Below are positions 1 through 12,056 of a DNA stretch of 64,000 bases, in pieces (positions within the stretch are counted from its first letter, which is position 1; the number at the start of each line of letters is the position of its first letter). Location of the stretch: contig OZ024938.1 in NCBI GenBank assembly GCA_964017235.1, forward strand, positions 7,679,454-7,743,453, read 5' to 3'. The notes below the pieces were generated by a model. The model saw only the letters and a list, made by a program, of their open reading frames with translations, did no database searches and was not told the DNA's origin. A program made the translations under genes and the position numbers. This DNA comes from Sabellastarte sp. h YS-2021. Taxonomy: Eukaryota > Annelida > Polychaeta > Sabellida > Sabellidae.

Positions 1-27
1 ACCCCCCCTTCAGCCTTGTTTTTGGTT
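1..27 (+). repeat. 3' end of a 5S-rRNA-derived SINE, cut by window edge
   Basis: The first bases (cccccttcagccttgttt) match the last part of the 5S-derived SINE at 4372-4592 (ccctttcagccttgtttg). Only the 3' terminus lies in the window. This rests on similarity to one other copy. Confidence 0.5.
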
Positions 28-1090
28 AACCTTACTCTACATGTTCTGAGAAGATCTTCCTAAAAGTTTTAATCTGAATAGAACCTCGCCAAAGTAAGAT
101 GTCATTACATTTGGGGGAAGATTCAGATCAATATTTCTGGATAAACAAAAGAAGTTTCCAGAAATGTACTCTGGTGGATGTCTGTGATCTATGAGTGCTT
201 CCCAGCACTTATACATAGCATAGGAAATAGGTCTTAAATTAACAGTACACCAATCATTTTAATGGCTTATAAAATACCTCCTACGACTTTCTTCATGAAA
301 TCTATGAACTCAGATCTTTTGTACTAAGAACAGAAAATACCTTTTTATGGACGTATTTAATGAAAACAGTAAAAACTTGTTTAATGTAAACTTAAATCTT
401 CAATGATTCCAGAGGATATTTGTGTACCCTACATCAGTACACAGAACTCTCTATATTTAATTTCTCGGGGGGCAGTGTCAAGGCATTGGCCCAGTCAGTC
501 CTCCTCCAACAAAATCTTATTTTAAAATCTTGGGATACCAGTCTACTTACATAATCAAAAATTTGGGTTACCAAGGGTCTCAATCTTCGAAAGCAGGGAG
601 TTTTTCAAACCTATTGGCTAAGAGGTTTGTTTCCTGGCATTTCCCACCAAAATTCGGGGAACACATCATTAATGAATTGGAATCTGAAGACTCTAGATGG
701 ACTTTTTGTTCCCACCCACCCTAGTCCCCTCTAACCTGGAGATTGTTTTGGGGGGCGGTCTGGTTCTCTAACTCAACACCCCTTCAGCGCAGGGGGGGGG
801 TCACGGCAGCGTGCGCCAAGGCTTGTTAACAATGGTGTTCACGGGTTTGTGCTCCTTGTTAGGCTCCAGGCTGTTCCTCACTGGCCTCCAGGTTTATCTA
901 AAATACTCTTATCTTCTTTTTAATCTATATAGTTGGGTCTCCTTGGACAATTTGATCCAAAATTGGGGTGCAATTTTATATATGTTTTAGGATTTCAATA
1001 ATTTTTGTTACATTCAATCTTACATTTAGGCATTGTCATAGCAATGCCAAGTATAACTTGCATAGGTAGCAAATGTTAAGTTACAGTAGT
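28..1090. other. Non-coding AT-rich stretch
   Basis: No exon with convincing splice sites was found. About 100-215 resembles the interspersed repeat family seen at 30345-30760 (words such as gattcagatca, tctggataaa). A G-rich tract (aggggggggg) lies near 790. The 64-codon open frame at 530-724 looks like chance. Confidence 0.5.
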
Positions 1091-1436
1091 AGGTGACCTC
1101 TCAAGGTCAGTAAATCAATTTTCAAAGTTCAGCAGTCATATGACCTCTCAAGGTCAACATTTCATCATATGTCACATGACCACAAGGTCACGGGCATGAC
1201 CTTTGAACGGGGTCATGCACGAGGTTAACATTTTCCATTACTAGTAGGTGACCTCTTAAGGTCAGTAAATCAACTTTCAGTTAAGCAGTAATATGACCTC
1301 TCAGGTCAATATGTCATTATGGGTCACGTGACCACAAGGTTACGGGCATGACCTCGGAATTGGGGTCATACACGAGGTTAAGATCTTTCTTTGACCCCAG
1401 GGGTCAAGTGTGACCTTTTCAAGGTCATCTCACAGT
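1091..1436. promoter_or_regulatory. Tandemly duplicated cluster of nuclear-receptor-type half-sites
   Basis: Two ~150-bp units (1091-1243 and 1246-1388) plus a tail are packed with tgacct/aggtca half-sites. Everted pairs tgacct-N4-aggtca lie at 1094-1109, 1141-1156 and 1249-1264. Similar pairs with 3- or 5-bp spacers lie at 1294-1308 and near 1412-1428. A 17-bp perfect palindrome, ttgaccccaggggtcaa, lies around 1391-1407. AGGTCA is the core half-site of nuclear hormone receptors, so the block could be an enhancer about 2.8 kb upstream of gene 1. It could equally be a satellite-like repeat that happens to contain the motif. Function is inference. Confidence 0.45.
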
Positions 1437-3015
1437 TTTAAAGCATATTCTAGTCAGTAACTTTTACATTATGTTAAATTTTAAAGAATCAAACATTAAA
1501 TCTTGTGCAATATGTGTTATGTGTATCTCAGAGGTGTATATATATATAATTACTAGCTAGATTGTGTATTGGTTATACAGAATTGATGAATTGTATAATA
1601 AAATCTTTTAATCCTCTGTCTTTGTTTGTTGGAGTTGGGGACTGCCTTTTGTTGGGGCAAAACAGGCTCATAATTTATTGAGCGGCCAGAGGGTGTTACA
1701 GTACTTACATGAACATGTCAAGCATGAAGTACTTGATGTATTTCAGTCCTTGTCGAGTTTAGAAAATAGACTCATAAACCAACTGGAGCGTTTTCAGGAT
1801 TAAAATCACAAAAATGTAAGATTTTAAACGTTGTATAAATGTTAGGGGAATAATATCTGGTACACATATGGAATAACATTGAAAATATATTGAATACTGG
1901 TTGTATTTTGAGGTTCAAAAGATAAACCAAAAGTAGACCCATCAACTAACTAGAACATGACTGTAGAGTACTTAACGCCACCTAAGTATGTTTCTGAATA
2001 CTTTTTTTATTGGTATCCAGATTTGTTGTATATGGATCTTTTTCAAATATAATCACTTCTTCCTTTGGTGAGGTGCTATCAGAAAATTTCATGACGATCC
2101 ACTCGCTACTTGTGGATTGTGAACCGGAGTGCAGAAGTCATCGAAAATACATTAAAAATGTAACCCATGAAAATTCTGGATTTTGTTCATTACTTTAGGA
2201 GCTATCCCAAACACATACTAACAAACGGAAAGACGGACAGAAAAAAAAATGTCCTTGATTGAGGCAGTAAACACTTTCACCGAAATTTCACACCCAAAAC
2301 TCTCTGTTTGGGTCATGCACTAGCAACCATATAATAAGCAGACGTTTTGCCTTCAAATCTGCCGAGCCTTGTGTATCTCACCACCTGAAAAGGGCTTCTT
2401 TGGTTCTTATTTTGATGACCTTACATAATGTTGTTGTGCCTGATTCAGATGGCAAGTAACACTTGTAGAAATGGTCCATTATTTAAGCAAAAAAAAAAGG
2501 TTTCATCACATTTGGTATATTTGACCATTTGTCAGTTCATCATCCAATGATCAAGTATCAAATGTCCCATCAAAATAAAATATTTAAAATAGTTTAGCCT
2601 TCTATTCATGATGAATAGCTTGGGTGGATATTTAGTACATCACACTGAATCCCTGGCACTGTCTACAAATAGGCAGGGCTATGGTAGAATGGCAACACTC
2701 CACAAACAAATATGCAGAATTATTCAAGGGAAAGACCTTCTTTACGTGGGGAGAAGGAGGGAAGCCATATTGTTTGACTGGCCATTTTGTGGGAAAGTAT
2801 TAAAAAAGAGCAGTTACAGTTATTCAGGAATGACTTGTTTAAAGATAAAATCTGATTTTGTTCACAAAAGCGTGGCCTTATAGTAATATAACTTCAGCTT
2901 TTTCATTTGACAAGTTCTTATCCCTGAAATAAAATGAGATTATATAAGACTATTGAACTAAAATTGAGTGTTTGTCAGAATTAGGGGTGGGCCAGTAGGC
3001 CAGGTGTGCAAGTAA
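1437..3015. other. Non-coding stretch, includes tail of an interspersed repeat
   Basis: Mostly unique AT-rich sequence. About 2200-2275 (acaaacggaaagacggacag, then cttgattgaggcagtaa) resembles the end of repeat family H (see 24505-24945). The 91-codon open frame at 2608-2883 lacks a recognisable domain, and I see no acceptor/donor pair that would make it an exon. Confidence 0.4.
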
Positions 3016-3019
3016 TGAA

Positions 3020-3440
3020 AATACATTGACGAGATTCTACAACCTCCACTTTGCTTGTAGATCACGTGTAATAGAAGGAAAAGGTATAACACATTGGAAA
3101 CATAAACCAAATCTGAAGGAATTATGTTAGCGTTTTCCCACATTTAGTGCATTTGCAGACATTTTTAGTGATCGTGTTGAGCAGAACTGCCTTGTTTTGG
3201 TTACGACAATTTATAACCTCAATCTCACTTGTCAACACACAGAATGGAAGGAAAACGTAAAATATTGGAAACAAACCAGACATCTGAGGAAATTGTACAC
3301 ATTTATCTCATATTTTGTGCATTTTGGGACTTCTATTGTGATGTCGTTACCAGTGCAACGACAATGTCCAAGTTTTGGTTGGGCTGTACTGAAACCCAGA
3401 GTCTCAAAATTACTACGGTTTTGCATTGGCGACCCTCCCA
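3020..3440. repeat. Interspersed repeat family I, two diverged tandem units
   Basis: Two adjacent units share the order 'cttgt..', 'gaaggaaaa', 'attggaaac', 'ctgaggaaatt', 'cccatattttgtgcattt'. The same order recurs at 14335-14715. The open frames at 3197-3568 and 3229-3504 lie inside this repeat and are not genes. Family identity is unknown. Confidence 0.5.
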
Positions 3441-4150
3441 ATGTACACATTTGTGGTATCGACCCATCCCTGGTGAAAATACTGCTGGATCAGATCATTC
3501 CTAATAATGTCCACCTCTGCAATAACTTCAAACTTAATGAACAGTTCCTTCTAAAATCTTTTACGTAGGTAAGGTCTGACCAAAGGAAAAAGTGGTAAAA
3601 TTTTGGAAGATTCAAATCATATTCTGTATACCAGAAAATCCAGAATTTTCTGAAGCATACTCTAATGTAGGCCTGGGCTCAATGAGTAATTTCTACCTCT
3701 AGCATCATATCTTGCCATATCTTCTACATCAGGTCATGTATGTGTGACTGTACCTCCACTGTACCATCATCCACCCCCCAGAATAATGGGAACAGTTTCG
3801 CTTCCTCCAAATGTGTGCAAGGATGAAATTAACTTAACCAAAGAAGTAAGGCAACTGGTCATGCTCCTTGATTTAGATAAGTGGTATTTTGGCCAAAATG
3901 ACCTGTTATTCAAGGGAGACAAACATGTTTGGTGAAATGTAATATATTTTGAAACAAACTACCATTTAGCTGTTACTTCATTAAACTGAATAATGTATTT
4001 CCCAATAAACATTTTTACCAAGATAAAACAGCAGCATTTAGTGAACAAAAAGTCAAAATAGTTAACACTTTTAACCCTGTCATGCATTAGGAAGAATTTT
4101 TGTGAATTTCAGGTGGAGCAGATTTTATCACTGTTACGACTATGTTGCTG

Positions 4151-4158
4151 AATAAAAG
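4151..4158 (+). promoter_or_regulatory. Possible TATA-like box of gene 1
   Basis: The sequence aataaaag lies about 110 bp before the start codon of gene 1. A pyrimidine-rich tract (ttcttcttcttctttg, near 4217-4233) and presumed 5' leader follow. It is only a weak match and no transcript data are available. Confidence 0.2.
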
Positions 4159-4260
4159 ACAACCCCAGTAAGAAGGGGACTTCATACATTGTGAAGGAAC
4201 TCAACTGGCAAAGACTTCTTCTTCTTCTTTGCGTGTGTTTCCGCTTCTTGCTGAGTCATC

Positions 4261-4321
4261 ATGAAGTTTGTTCTGGTCTTCGCTGTACTGTGCGCTGCAA
4301 CTCTGCTGGAGGCAAAACCAG
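4261..4321 (+). CDS. Gene 1 coding exon 1 (signal peptide)
   Basis: ATG at 4261 follows a pyrimidine-rich leader and starts a hydrophobic 18-residue signal sequence. The exon ends in phase 1 at g/gtaaat (intron from 4322). A phase-1 intron just after the signal peptide is common in secreted proteins. Confidence 0.75.
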
Positions 4322-7300
4322 GTAAATATTTTGTTTTACAAAATACTTGAAACACTGCAGTATGTTTTTAATTGTGAGCTATAGCAAGGCTCACGCTTCT
4401 AGAGATCACATTTTTCTTTTTTTTTTTGTCTCTGAGTTTTCATGAATTGTGACGTTCCCACAATGACTGTCTACTAATGTTACATTAGTACTGGGATGGG
4501 TTACCACATCAGTGCACTACTAGTGTCTCTGATGGCTTTGCGCTCGCGCTAGTACATTGAAACCCCTTTCAGCCTTGTTTGTTAAAGAGATCACTGGTGC
4601 ACTTCTTATTTGAGATAACACAATATCAACCTAGTGTCTGTTTTGGACTTTGTATTCTAACTGATGGCTGGTATAATTTGGTAGGTGATGATGCCTGATA
4701 TTATTAAATAATTTGCCATTCTGAAATGCTGCAGTTATGCTGTCTTTTTTTTTGCTTTTTAAAAGTATATAAATAAGCTGAAGTAAATTGGGTATGATTT
4801 AAATCCTTCAAACTGGTCATCAATGCAAATATTGTATTACTCTTATCTTGTCAGATATTTTATAATTCGTAACTATTTTTCAAAAGTAATTACCTTGGCC
4901 AGTAAAAACGTATGTAGTGATTTTATTTAAATAGTATAACAAAAACTGTTGTAACTCAAAGATATTTAATACAAAATACATCATTGATTGTTTTATGATT
5001 ATTTACCTTCTATTTAGTTTTTTTTTCAAAACATATTTAGGATGATCAAAATGGTCATTTTATTATTTTTAAATGTTTGTGGTTATTGTCTAACATATAA
5101 TATTGTTTTTTCTTCAAAAGAACATTGAAAAAGATTTACTTCTTACAAACTTGTCATTGATACAGACAGTGTTTCGTGCTTATTTGAGTTAGATATGGGT
5201 ACTTTTCTGTACAGTTACACAATGATCAATAGACCATTCCATGGTGTCAACCAAAATACCGGAAATCAGCAAATATCCTGTTTACAAGTAGTTTACTACA
5301 ATGACAACAACCAGTCAAATTACAGTATTCTTTAGGTCAAGGACAGGCGCCATTTTGAAATAGAAAAATGTGACAATTTTTGGTTGAATATTTGTAAATA
5401 TATTATCTTCAGACTTGACAATAGCTAGTAGACACGACAATATTGGGTATAAAAATTCAATAATTAATCCTCACTATTTTGAAATATTAGGTATCAATGC
5501 AATGTCTAAAATTCGTCAAGATTTTCCATATTTGCCAAAACCTGGAAGTGTTTCTCAATAACGAAAATGTTAAAAAATATTGTTTTGTTATATTTGTCAC
5601 AGTAATACACAAACGTTTCTGTCATAATATATGATTTTTGCAACATTGATAACAATTATTAATTCTATATAATGTAATTTTTCTCAATTTTGACATTTTC
5701 ATTTCCCGCCATTTTTGCCCTTTTTGCCATTTTTGCCATTTTTGCACTAAAGTACCAAAATATAGCAAGTGGGTGGATCCTATGGAACTGTCCATATGGT
5801 ATTATTCTTTATCTTGTCAAATATTCAATAATGCTTGAATATTATAAAAGAAAAGGATAGTGTTTTAAACTATCTAAAATAATTAAAGGGAAAGATATTT
5901 TCTGCTGTGGTCAGTCCAAAAATAATGAAAAGATTCTTCTGTAATTTTTTATGAGGGTAGGGGGCCCGGTCAAAGAAAGAAATGATTACATTTAAGGGAG
6001 ATCTGAATCATATTGCAGAAATGAAAAAAGAAACCCCACACCCATTTGGGAAGTTTTTATTCCATTAGTTAATTTTATATTCCCAAAGCTTTCCACTCCA
6101 CATACAAAGGTCAGTGGAAAATATTGACAGTCGTTTGGGAGTATTATCACTTGTTGCTAAGATGGCATTAGTGATGGCTGAAATAAAGCAAACATTTAAA
6201 ATTTGTAGGTCACCAACACTGGTATTTTAAGTAAACACATCCACATAAATACCAGTTACACTCTTTCATAATATATTATCATGTCTAGCCAATGTGGGCA
6301 TCCAAGTTGAATAGCTTTTGACATCTTGCAAATAATGAGCAGCTGTTTTTATATATTACTTGTAGCACCAGATAAAGAGAGATTGCTCCAGGAACTGTTG
6401 GACACACTGGAAACTGATGACAAAAAAGTGAGTATATATATAAATATATATTTGGAACTAGGAGTAGATTTACTGTCTTCCAGATCCCTCTCATTATCTT
6501 ATAGTGTCAGTGACCAGATATCATGATATCCTGTATGTTGTTATAATATACCTTGGAGATTAAAATGTAGAAAGATTCCCACACACTTCACTGAGACCTT
6601 CATGCAACAACTTGTGTTTTAATAAATTATAATAGCTGTGTATATGCTAATGTCTGAATTAAAGAATTAGAATTAAACTTGCGTTTAATTGCAAAACATT
6701 GAGGTCCTCAGTCGATGAGCAGGTTTAGCAAGTTTAGGGATTCAATCACCGACCTGTCATTTCTGTGTTTGTGGGCTGAACTCCAACCAATGGCAAAATG
6801 CTATCAACCTTTTCAAATATCACCTAGACTGTTCAGTAAGAAAAAAAATCACCAAATTTGGCTTTGATTGCATGTGTGTCAAGTTTGTGAACAGAATAAT
6901 TATGTGACCTAATCAAATTATGAAAATGACTACAACAAGCTTTTTTATATATATAATACATTATAAAGACCGGAAGTGCGCAGACTACACAAACCAATGC
7001 AGTGTGCATATTTTCTGCCCGCTTATCTGACTATTATCCATCCATACACTTCAACAACTACCAGTAAACAACCTTTGCCGCCTAAATTCAATCAGAGGTT
7101 AACCCTGCCCCCTAGTGGCGTGAATGATAACTAAACCCAACTAAGGTAGTGGTCAGACAATCTTACTAGGCTTGCTGTGCATAGCACCTAGATGCCTAGC
7201 CTTGCCACAGGCGTTTATATGTATAAAGAAGACACAACTGTTTGACTGCATTATAAGTATTTTTCATAATGTTCTCATACACTTACTTAGCCTAGCTTGC

Positions 7301-10300
7301 TGAGGTGTCTCCCAGACTAGAAAGACCTTTGATACAGTGTGCATTATGGCAAAATATTTCACGTTTGCATTATGGTTCAGACAGCCTGGAAGGCCAGGCT
7401 ACTAGATGCCATGCCACCAGAAGCAATAAATGGATGCCAACAATAGAGAACAACAATACAGATAAAATATCGCCCATTATCCACCAGAAGTACCATCCTA
7501 TTATAGAGGTCATAAAGTACTCTCCCTCGGACTTTATTTCTACATGAAAGCAGTATCATAAGAAATCTTAGACAGACAGGCACACCTCTGAATGTATCAT
7601 TTAGCCTGCAATCAAATAACCTGTTCCCATATGCACGTCCTGTCACAAAGTCAACTTTATAAGGAACTAATAAATTTGATACATTACACAATATTTTAAC
7701 ATAGGCTATGTTATGGGGTACGTTTATTACTTTGCCAAATGTTTGCAAAGTATATTATTCATTCTGTTTGTTTACATCAGGGCCGGTATTCACAAAGATT
7801 CTTATTTTCAGAATTAGCCTTTTTTCTTAGAATTTTTCTTAGACTAAGCGTAATTTCAAATCAAATTCTAATAATAAATGTGATTCTAAGAAGAAGAATG
7901 TTTGTGAATAGGAAAATACTTATTCTTAGAATTTTTCTAAGAAAAATGACAATTCTAAGAAAAAATATAAGAATAAGACTAATTCTAAAGAATACAGATC
8001 CTTGTGAATACAGACCCAGGTCATTAATGTATTTGAGCAGAGTTTTCTGACTTGTTATATGTGGCCAAAATCTAACCAAATTAAGAAGTGGTCCATATTC
8101 TTGATAGAAAAAGTCCAAAAGTTTTACAAGTTTACCTTGGTGGTGTCCTGCAATCTTCAAGTTCACAATATTAATGTTAAAACAAGTGTTTTTCGTTACT
8201 TCTGACAAAAGTTAAGTAAAATTATTTTCCTGGTTGTATAATCTATCAGTTCATTATTTTAAAACATGACATACTTTTCATTAAAGCCAAAAATATCAGT
8301 ATTTATGACAGTGATTGGAAAAACACAAAATTAACTTAATGTGATGAATGTACAATGTTTTAACAGGAACTGAACATGGAAAATGAGGTTAATCAACGCA
8401 GGACGGGTGAGTATTTCTCAAATGACTCCTTACTTTACAAGATCTGTTGCCTTATTACCCAAAGAATCTAATCTAGTCTTATAAGAACTTTTATTACTCC
8501 TACTGTCCATCATCTGACAGGTTCTAAGTGGCAACTATGCATAAACATACTGAATAACAGTTGCTCCAGATTTTCTCTGTCTATCAGTTTGTCTGACTGT
8601 TGATTTGTTGATAACATAACTGAAAAGATAACACAATAGTTTGATAAACTTTTCAGGGAATGTGAGAAATGCCCTACATTATTGGCAAAATATCAACAAT
8701 GGAGTATAAATTGATCACTTTGACCAAGAAACCAGTAAAATTCCAGATCTGATGAGCCAAGAGGTTTATATGTAAGTAGTGCATAACATTTTGATGTCAA
8801 ACAACAAATGTAGACACAGACTTGGAACTAACAGGAAATAAGTATCCTAAAGAAGTTTATAAAGAGAATTGATGCTTCATTAATCACAGAATGGAGATTA
8901 AGATACCTTGAAGAAAGTTTCTGAAAACACTATTTCACACATTTCTTAATGGGACTCTCCAGCTGGAGAGATGTGGGGTTTTGCTTCATGTTAACTTCTT
9001 GTTCAGAGAGCCATGACCAGCTTCATTTATTCTCAGGACAAAGAGTGAAAGCTATTTTCGTTCATGAGTTCACAACTGTCTGAAAAACTCTCTTACAAAA
9101 TGTATTGCAACATTTACAACTTAACAACAATAAGGAAACATGTGAAAGAACATTATGTATCTAAAATTAAGTTCTTTGAGTGATGCCATAATATGTCTTC
9201 TTATGTTATATGCGTAAAATGTTATGACCACAACAAAAAGGTCAATGTATATATTCATCAATTTATGCTTCAATCTTTCAGAGCACAAGCGATACTATCA
9301 ATTCACCAATGACCTTGTTGCACTTTCACATGTAAGTTTTGCATTTCTAGTGTCAACATACCTAATTAACCATCAAATAAACTCTTATGCCTACATATAT
9401 GAATTTGAATATAGACTGTAAATTCAATTTCTACTGAATACAAGAAATAGACCAACTATGTTTCTTTATTGTAAAATGCACGTAATGGGGCTGTGGTAAT
9501 AAATTAACTTAGCATATATGAGGTTGTGATTTCTGAATACAGTTTAGACTGTAGATAATTAAAGCCTCTCTTACATCCCTTCGTACATGTCTTGGTAACA
9601 GCAAAAATCGGCTGATTTGCAAGGAGCACTTAAGCTACACTTGCGATTTTATGACAGAATTGTGAGGTTGCAGGGACCCCCACAATGAAAATTGGCATGC
9701 AATTTATTCTCTGCGTTCTCGCAGCATGGCTACAAATGCAACCATAGCTCAATGGGAATTTACGAGAGACTTGGGTACTTGCTTTTTCCTTGTTAGTGTT
9801 GCACGTCCTTCCCAGTCACTTAAAAGTTTGGCACTTGCTGTAAGATACACTCACATGTACCTTGCATATATATAAACCCACTGTGCAACCTGCAGCCAGT
9901 TGCAGTCTGTTCTTTGATATTCAAGAAGTGACACTCTTGTTGGGTAAATACACCTTGTTTGCACGTGCAAATCCTACTACCCCACTACCAGGCTATGCTC
10001 ATATTTTACAATATTTGTATATTATGTATATATTATGTATGTGTATTTTACCTTATTTATATATTCAACAATATTTGTAGCACACTTACGTGTGTATACA
10101 TATAGGATGGGATGTAAGAGATGCTTAAGTAATAGTTGGTTGTTGTTGATCAAGGATGGCGGTTTTCAGTGCAGGATCCTGTGTTACCTCTAAATGCCAT
10201 CATAGAACATCTGGGGTGGGTTTCTACAAAAAGGACTTAGCCACAGACTTACAGTTAAGAATTCTGTCTTAAACTGAGCAGATTTTACACAGCAGACATT

Positions 10301-10732
10301 TCTAAGCTCAGACTGGGTCTTGAGGTCAGAGTAGTTTACTAATGTAAACATATTAACATTTTGTAGTCATATAAGTGTTTGCCCACTATAAAATTAACAG
10401 TGCCTAGAAATAAATAAGAATACACCACCCTAAAACCAATTTTCCAAAAAATAAATACATACAACAATATGTGTCCTTGTCTGTATTTAAACCTATTTAG
10501 GATATATATGATTGGTCAATTATAAAATAAGATATACTTTAGAAATATATTTGATATAACTCTCAACATTTGTTCTGTGTAGTATAAATGATTAGGCATA
10601 AAAAGGTGTTTCTTAAAGGACTCTTGCCATAGCTATATCATGTGAAGTGTGTGGGTTTCAGTTTATTTTTATTATTTTCAGATATATGACTTACTGGATC
10701 AAACATTGACACTTCTAGAAGAGAAATTGTGA
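4261..10732 (+). CDS. Gene 1: five-exon predicted secreted peptide, 87 aa
   Basis: Joined exons 4261-4321, 6366-6427, 8367-8406, 9282-9331 and 10682-10732 give one uninterrupted frame ending in TGA. Phases match at every junction (1, 0, 1, 0). Residues 1-18 form a classical signal peptide (MKFVLVFAVLCAATL..., likely cut after LLEA). The mature part (about 69 residues) is acidic, has no cysteine, is rich in leucine heptad-like spacing (RLLQELLDTLE; LLDQTLTLLEEKL) and should be helical. Basic pairs KK (40-41), RR (51-52) and KR (57-58) could be prohormone-convertase sites, which would release short peptides; no amidation Gly precedes them. I recognise no family. It could be a neuropeptide-like precursor, a small secreted matrix or haemolymph protein, or a lineage-specific gene. 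No AATAAA follows within 400 bp. A donor-like ctg/gtaatg at 10747-10752 may lead to a further 3' UTR exon. Confidence 0.72.
4372..4592 (+). mobile_element. 5S-rRNA-derived SINE (copy in intron 1 of gene 1)
   Basis: The core ttagtactgggatgggttac is the C-box region of 5S rRNA (ttagtacttggatgggtgacc in most animals). It is followed by a family-specific body (tgtctctgatggctttgcg) and the tail ccctttcagccttgtttg. The copy at 31261-31590 also keeps the A-box-like tgaagttaagcgg, at about 5S spacing. Placement within intron 1 is in sense orientation. Confidence 0.65.
6366..6427 (+). CDS. Gene 1 coding exon 2
   Basis: Acceptor ttgtag at 6360-6365 and donor gtgagt at 6428. The G carried from exon 1 plus CA makes Ala, then the exon reads PDKERLLQELLDTLETDDKK. 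It ends in phase 0 on the KK pair. Confidence 0.75.
6702..6772 (+). repeat. SINE-B fragment (tRNA-like head)
   Basis: gaggtcctcagt and ttagcaagttt match the head of the full SINE-B at 12900-13050. The rest is lost or diverged. Confidence 0.5.
7780..8018. mobile_element. MITE family K, near-palindromic
   Basis: Terminal inverted repeats: gggccggtattcacaaag on the left, and cttgtgaatacagaccc (reverse complement gggtctgtattcacaag) on the right. The interior repeats ttcttag/ctaagaa and can fold back. Reading frames that cross it (7739-8050 and the reverse) are by-products of the palindrome. The copy lies in intron 2 of gene 1. Confidence 0.65.
8367..8406 (+). CDS. Gene 1 coding exon 3 (40 bp micro-exon)
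   Basis: Acceptor ttttaacag ends at 8366 and donor gtgagt starts at 8407. It reads ELNMENEVNQRRT plus one base (phase 1). It is short but has near-consensus splice sites and fits the phases on both sides. Confidence 0.68.
9282..9331 (+). CDS. Gene 1 coding exon 4
   Basis: Acceptor tctttcag ends at 9281 and donor gtaagt starts at 9332 (consensus). G plus AG makes Glu, then HKRYYQFTNDLVALSH, ending in phase 0. Confidence 0.75.
9560..10118 (+). mobile_element. MITE / small DNA transposon family F, copy 1
   Basis: Begins gcctctcttacatccc and ends gggatgtaagagatgc, an inverted terminal repeat. The interior contains atcggctgatttgcaag, tacgagagacttggg and ccaggctatgctcatat, which recur in the copies at 17112-17545 and 41855-42800. 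It has no transposase and sits in intron 4 of gene 1. Confidence 0.6.
10682..10732 (+). CDS. Gene 1 terminal coding exon 5
   Basis: Acceptor attattttcag ends at 10681. The exon reads IYDLLDQTLTLLEEKL and then TGA. The leucine spacing continues the amphipathic helix of exon 2. Confidence 0.72.
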   Translation: MYDLLDQTLTLLEEKL

Positions 10733-11139
10733 TCAACTGTTTTCTGGTAATGTATCTACAATATCTCTCTCAGACCTGTTACAGTACACCTGCCCTGTTA
10801 TCTATTGTCAAAAAATTAGTACAGAAAAAAATCAACACTTACCAGTTACAAATTAATGTTTGTTGGATTACAAAACACATTAGACAATAGTGATATATTA
10901 ATATTGAAATCGCTTAACTGTAGAAGTCAAGTTGTGATCTAATATAAATGACACCTGCACAATATAAAAGATGAAAAAAAATGGTTTTTCTTTTCTGATA
11001 ATAGAAGGTTGGCAAATTTGGTTTCTTGAATGTTAAGGTCATAGTTCAGTTCTGTGTATACCTGGCAGTACAAAATTTTAGTTCCGTTAGGTCCCCTCTT
11101 TTGACTGTAAAATTTCCAAATCATGTGAATAATTTTCTA

Positions 11140-11708
11140 ACTCCTTCTGTCATTATGAAACAGTCTTCAGTTTAATACCACCAAGTACTCACATATCACT
11201 CCTGTTAGAAAGAGTCTTCATTGGTTGCCTATCAAGCATCGCTCTATTTTCAAGGTTGCCCTTTTGGTGTACAAGTTTCTACATAGTGGCCATCCAAAAT
11301 ACTTCGAACCTTTCCTTAAACCTAGACACAGTATGTACAGAACGCGTAGAAGTCAATCTCAGGGTGTTTTGCTTGAGGTCCCACATTTTGCATCAATATA
11401 TAAGTCAAAAAAGCATTTTGGCCTTAGCTTTGCATACGATGCTCCGATAATTTGGAATGATCTCCCTGATGATGTATGCTCAGCTAAATCTCTCTCCTCA
11501 TTTAGGAAGAAGTTGAAAACTTACCTCTTTGAAAAAGCCTACCCACCCTAGTTTTTCCCTCAGTTTTCATTTCGTCTTTCTCCGTGGTGCTGACCCCTGC
11601 AATGTGTTTGATTTAATGATTACGATCTCTGATTTTTGGCTTTATGCATCTTAGAGTCTGTCAATAGATAGAGATTAAGCGCTATAAAAGTACTATTAGA
11701 ATTAGAAT
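11140..11708 (+). pseudogene. L2-like LINE 3' fragment
   Basis: Encodes the C-terminal part of an L2/CR1-type reverse transcriptase: SLHWLPIKHRSIFKVALL, then FAYDAPIIWNDLPDDVC and KLKTYLFEKAYPP, with a stop at the usual position (11549-11551). After it come ~150 bp of 3' UTR and the typical end gcgctataaaag plus (attaga)n. It is a 5'-truncated insertion. The open frame 11225-11551 is this remnant, not a host gene. Confidence 0.85.
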
Positions 11709-11838
11709 TCTGGTACACTCCTCCTTTTCCCATATGAAAAAGCCCCCCAGTTGTATCCTTTAGGAAACCTCTTTAGACTCACCTCTCTGATTACTACGCT
11801 AGACCATAGCTTGACTACCTGTTTTGTCATTTCCTGTA

Positions 11839-12056
11839 TGATTTAGATTTATTAGTTTTACGTCGCTTTCAACAGCCAGGGTCATATTGCAACAGGTAGT
11901 TTACAGGTGGAGGAAACCAGTGTATACTGCACTGTAAACCACCGGGCATCGGCAAGTAACTACCAACTTTCCAACATGAAGCACCCGGCCCGAGATTCGA
12001 ACCAGCGACCTGAGAGGTTGGAGGCGAGAACTCTAACCGCTACACCACCGAGCCCC
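11839..12056 (-). mobile_element. SINE-A-like element, divergent subfamily
   Basis: The tail (ttttacgtcgctttcaaca) and the reversed head (gagattcgaacc = B box; gctacaccaccgagcccc = A-box side) match SINE-A in order. The internal stretch cagccagggtcatat matches SINE-B (atatgaccctggctg). It looks like an intermediate or chimeric subfamily. Confidence 0.7.

Noticed and set aside
2608-2883. 91-codon open frame as a host exon
   Set aside because: No recognisable motif and no partner exon found with matching phase.
3197-3568. 123-codon open frame as a gene
   Set aside because: It lies in a repeat that also occurs at 14335-14715, where the frame is not kept.
7377-8208. Reverse-strand open frames of 123 and 115 codons
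   Set aside because: The second is generated by the near-palindromic MITE K; the first shows no domain and no splice context.
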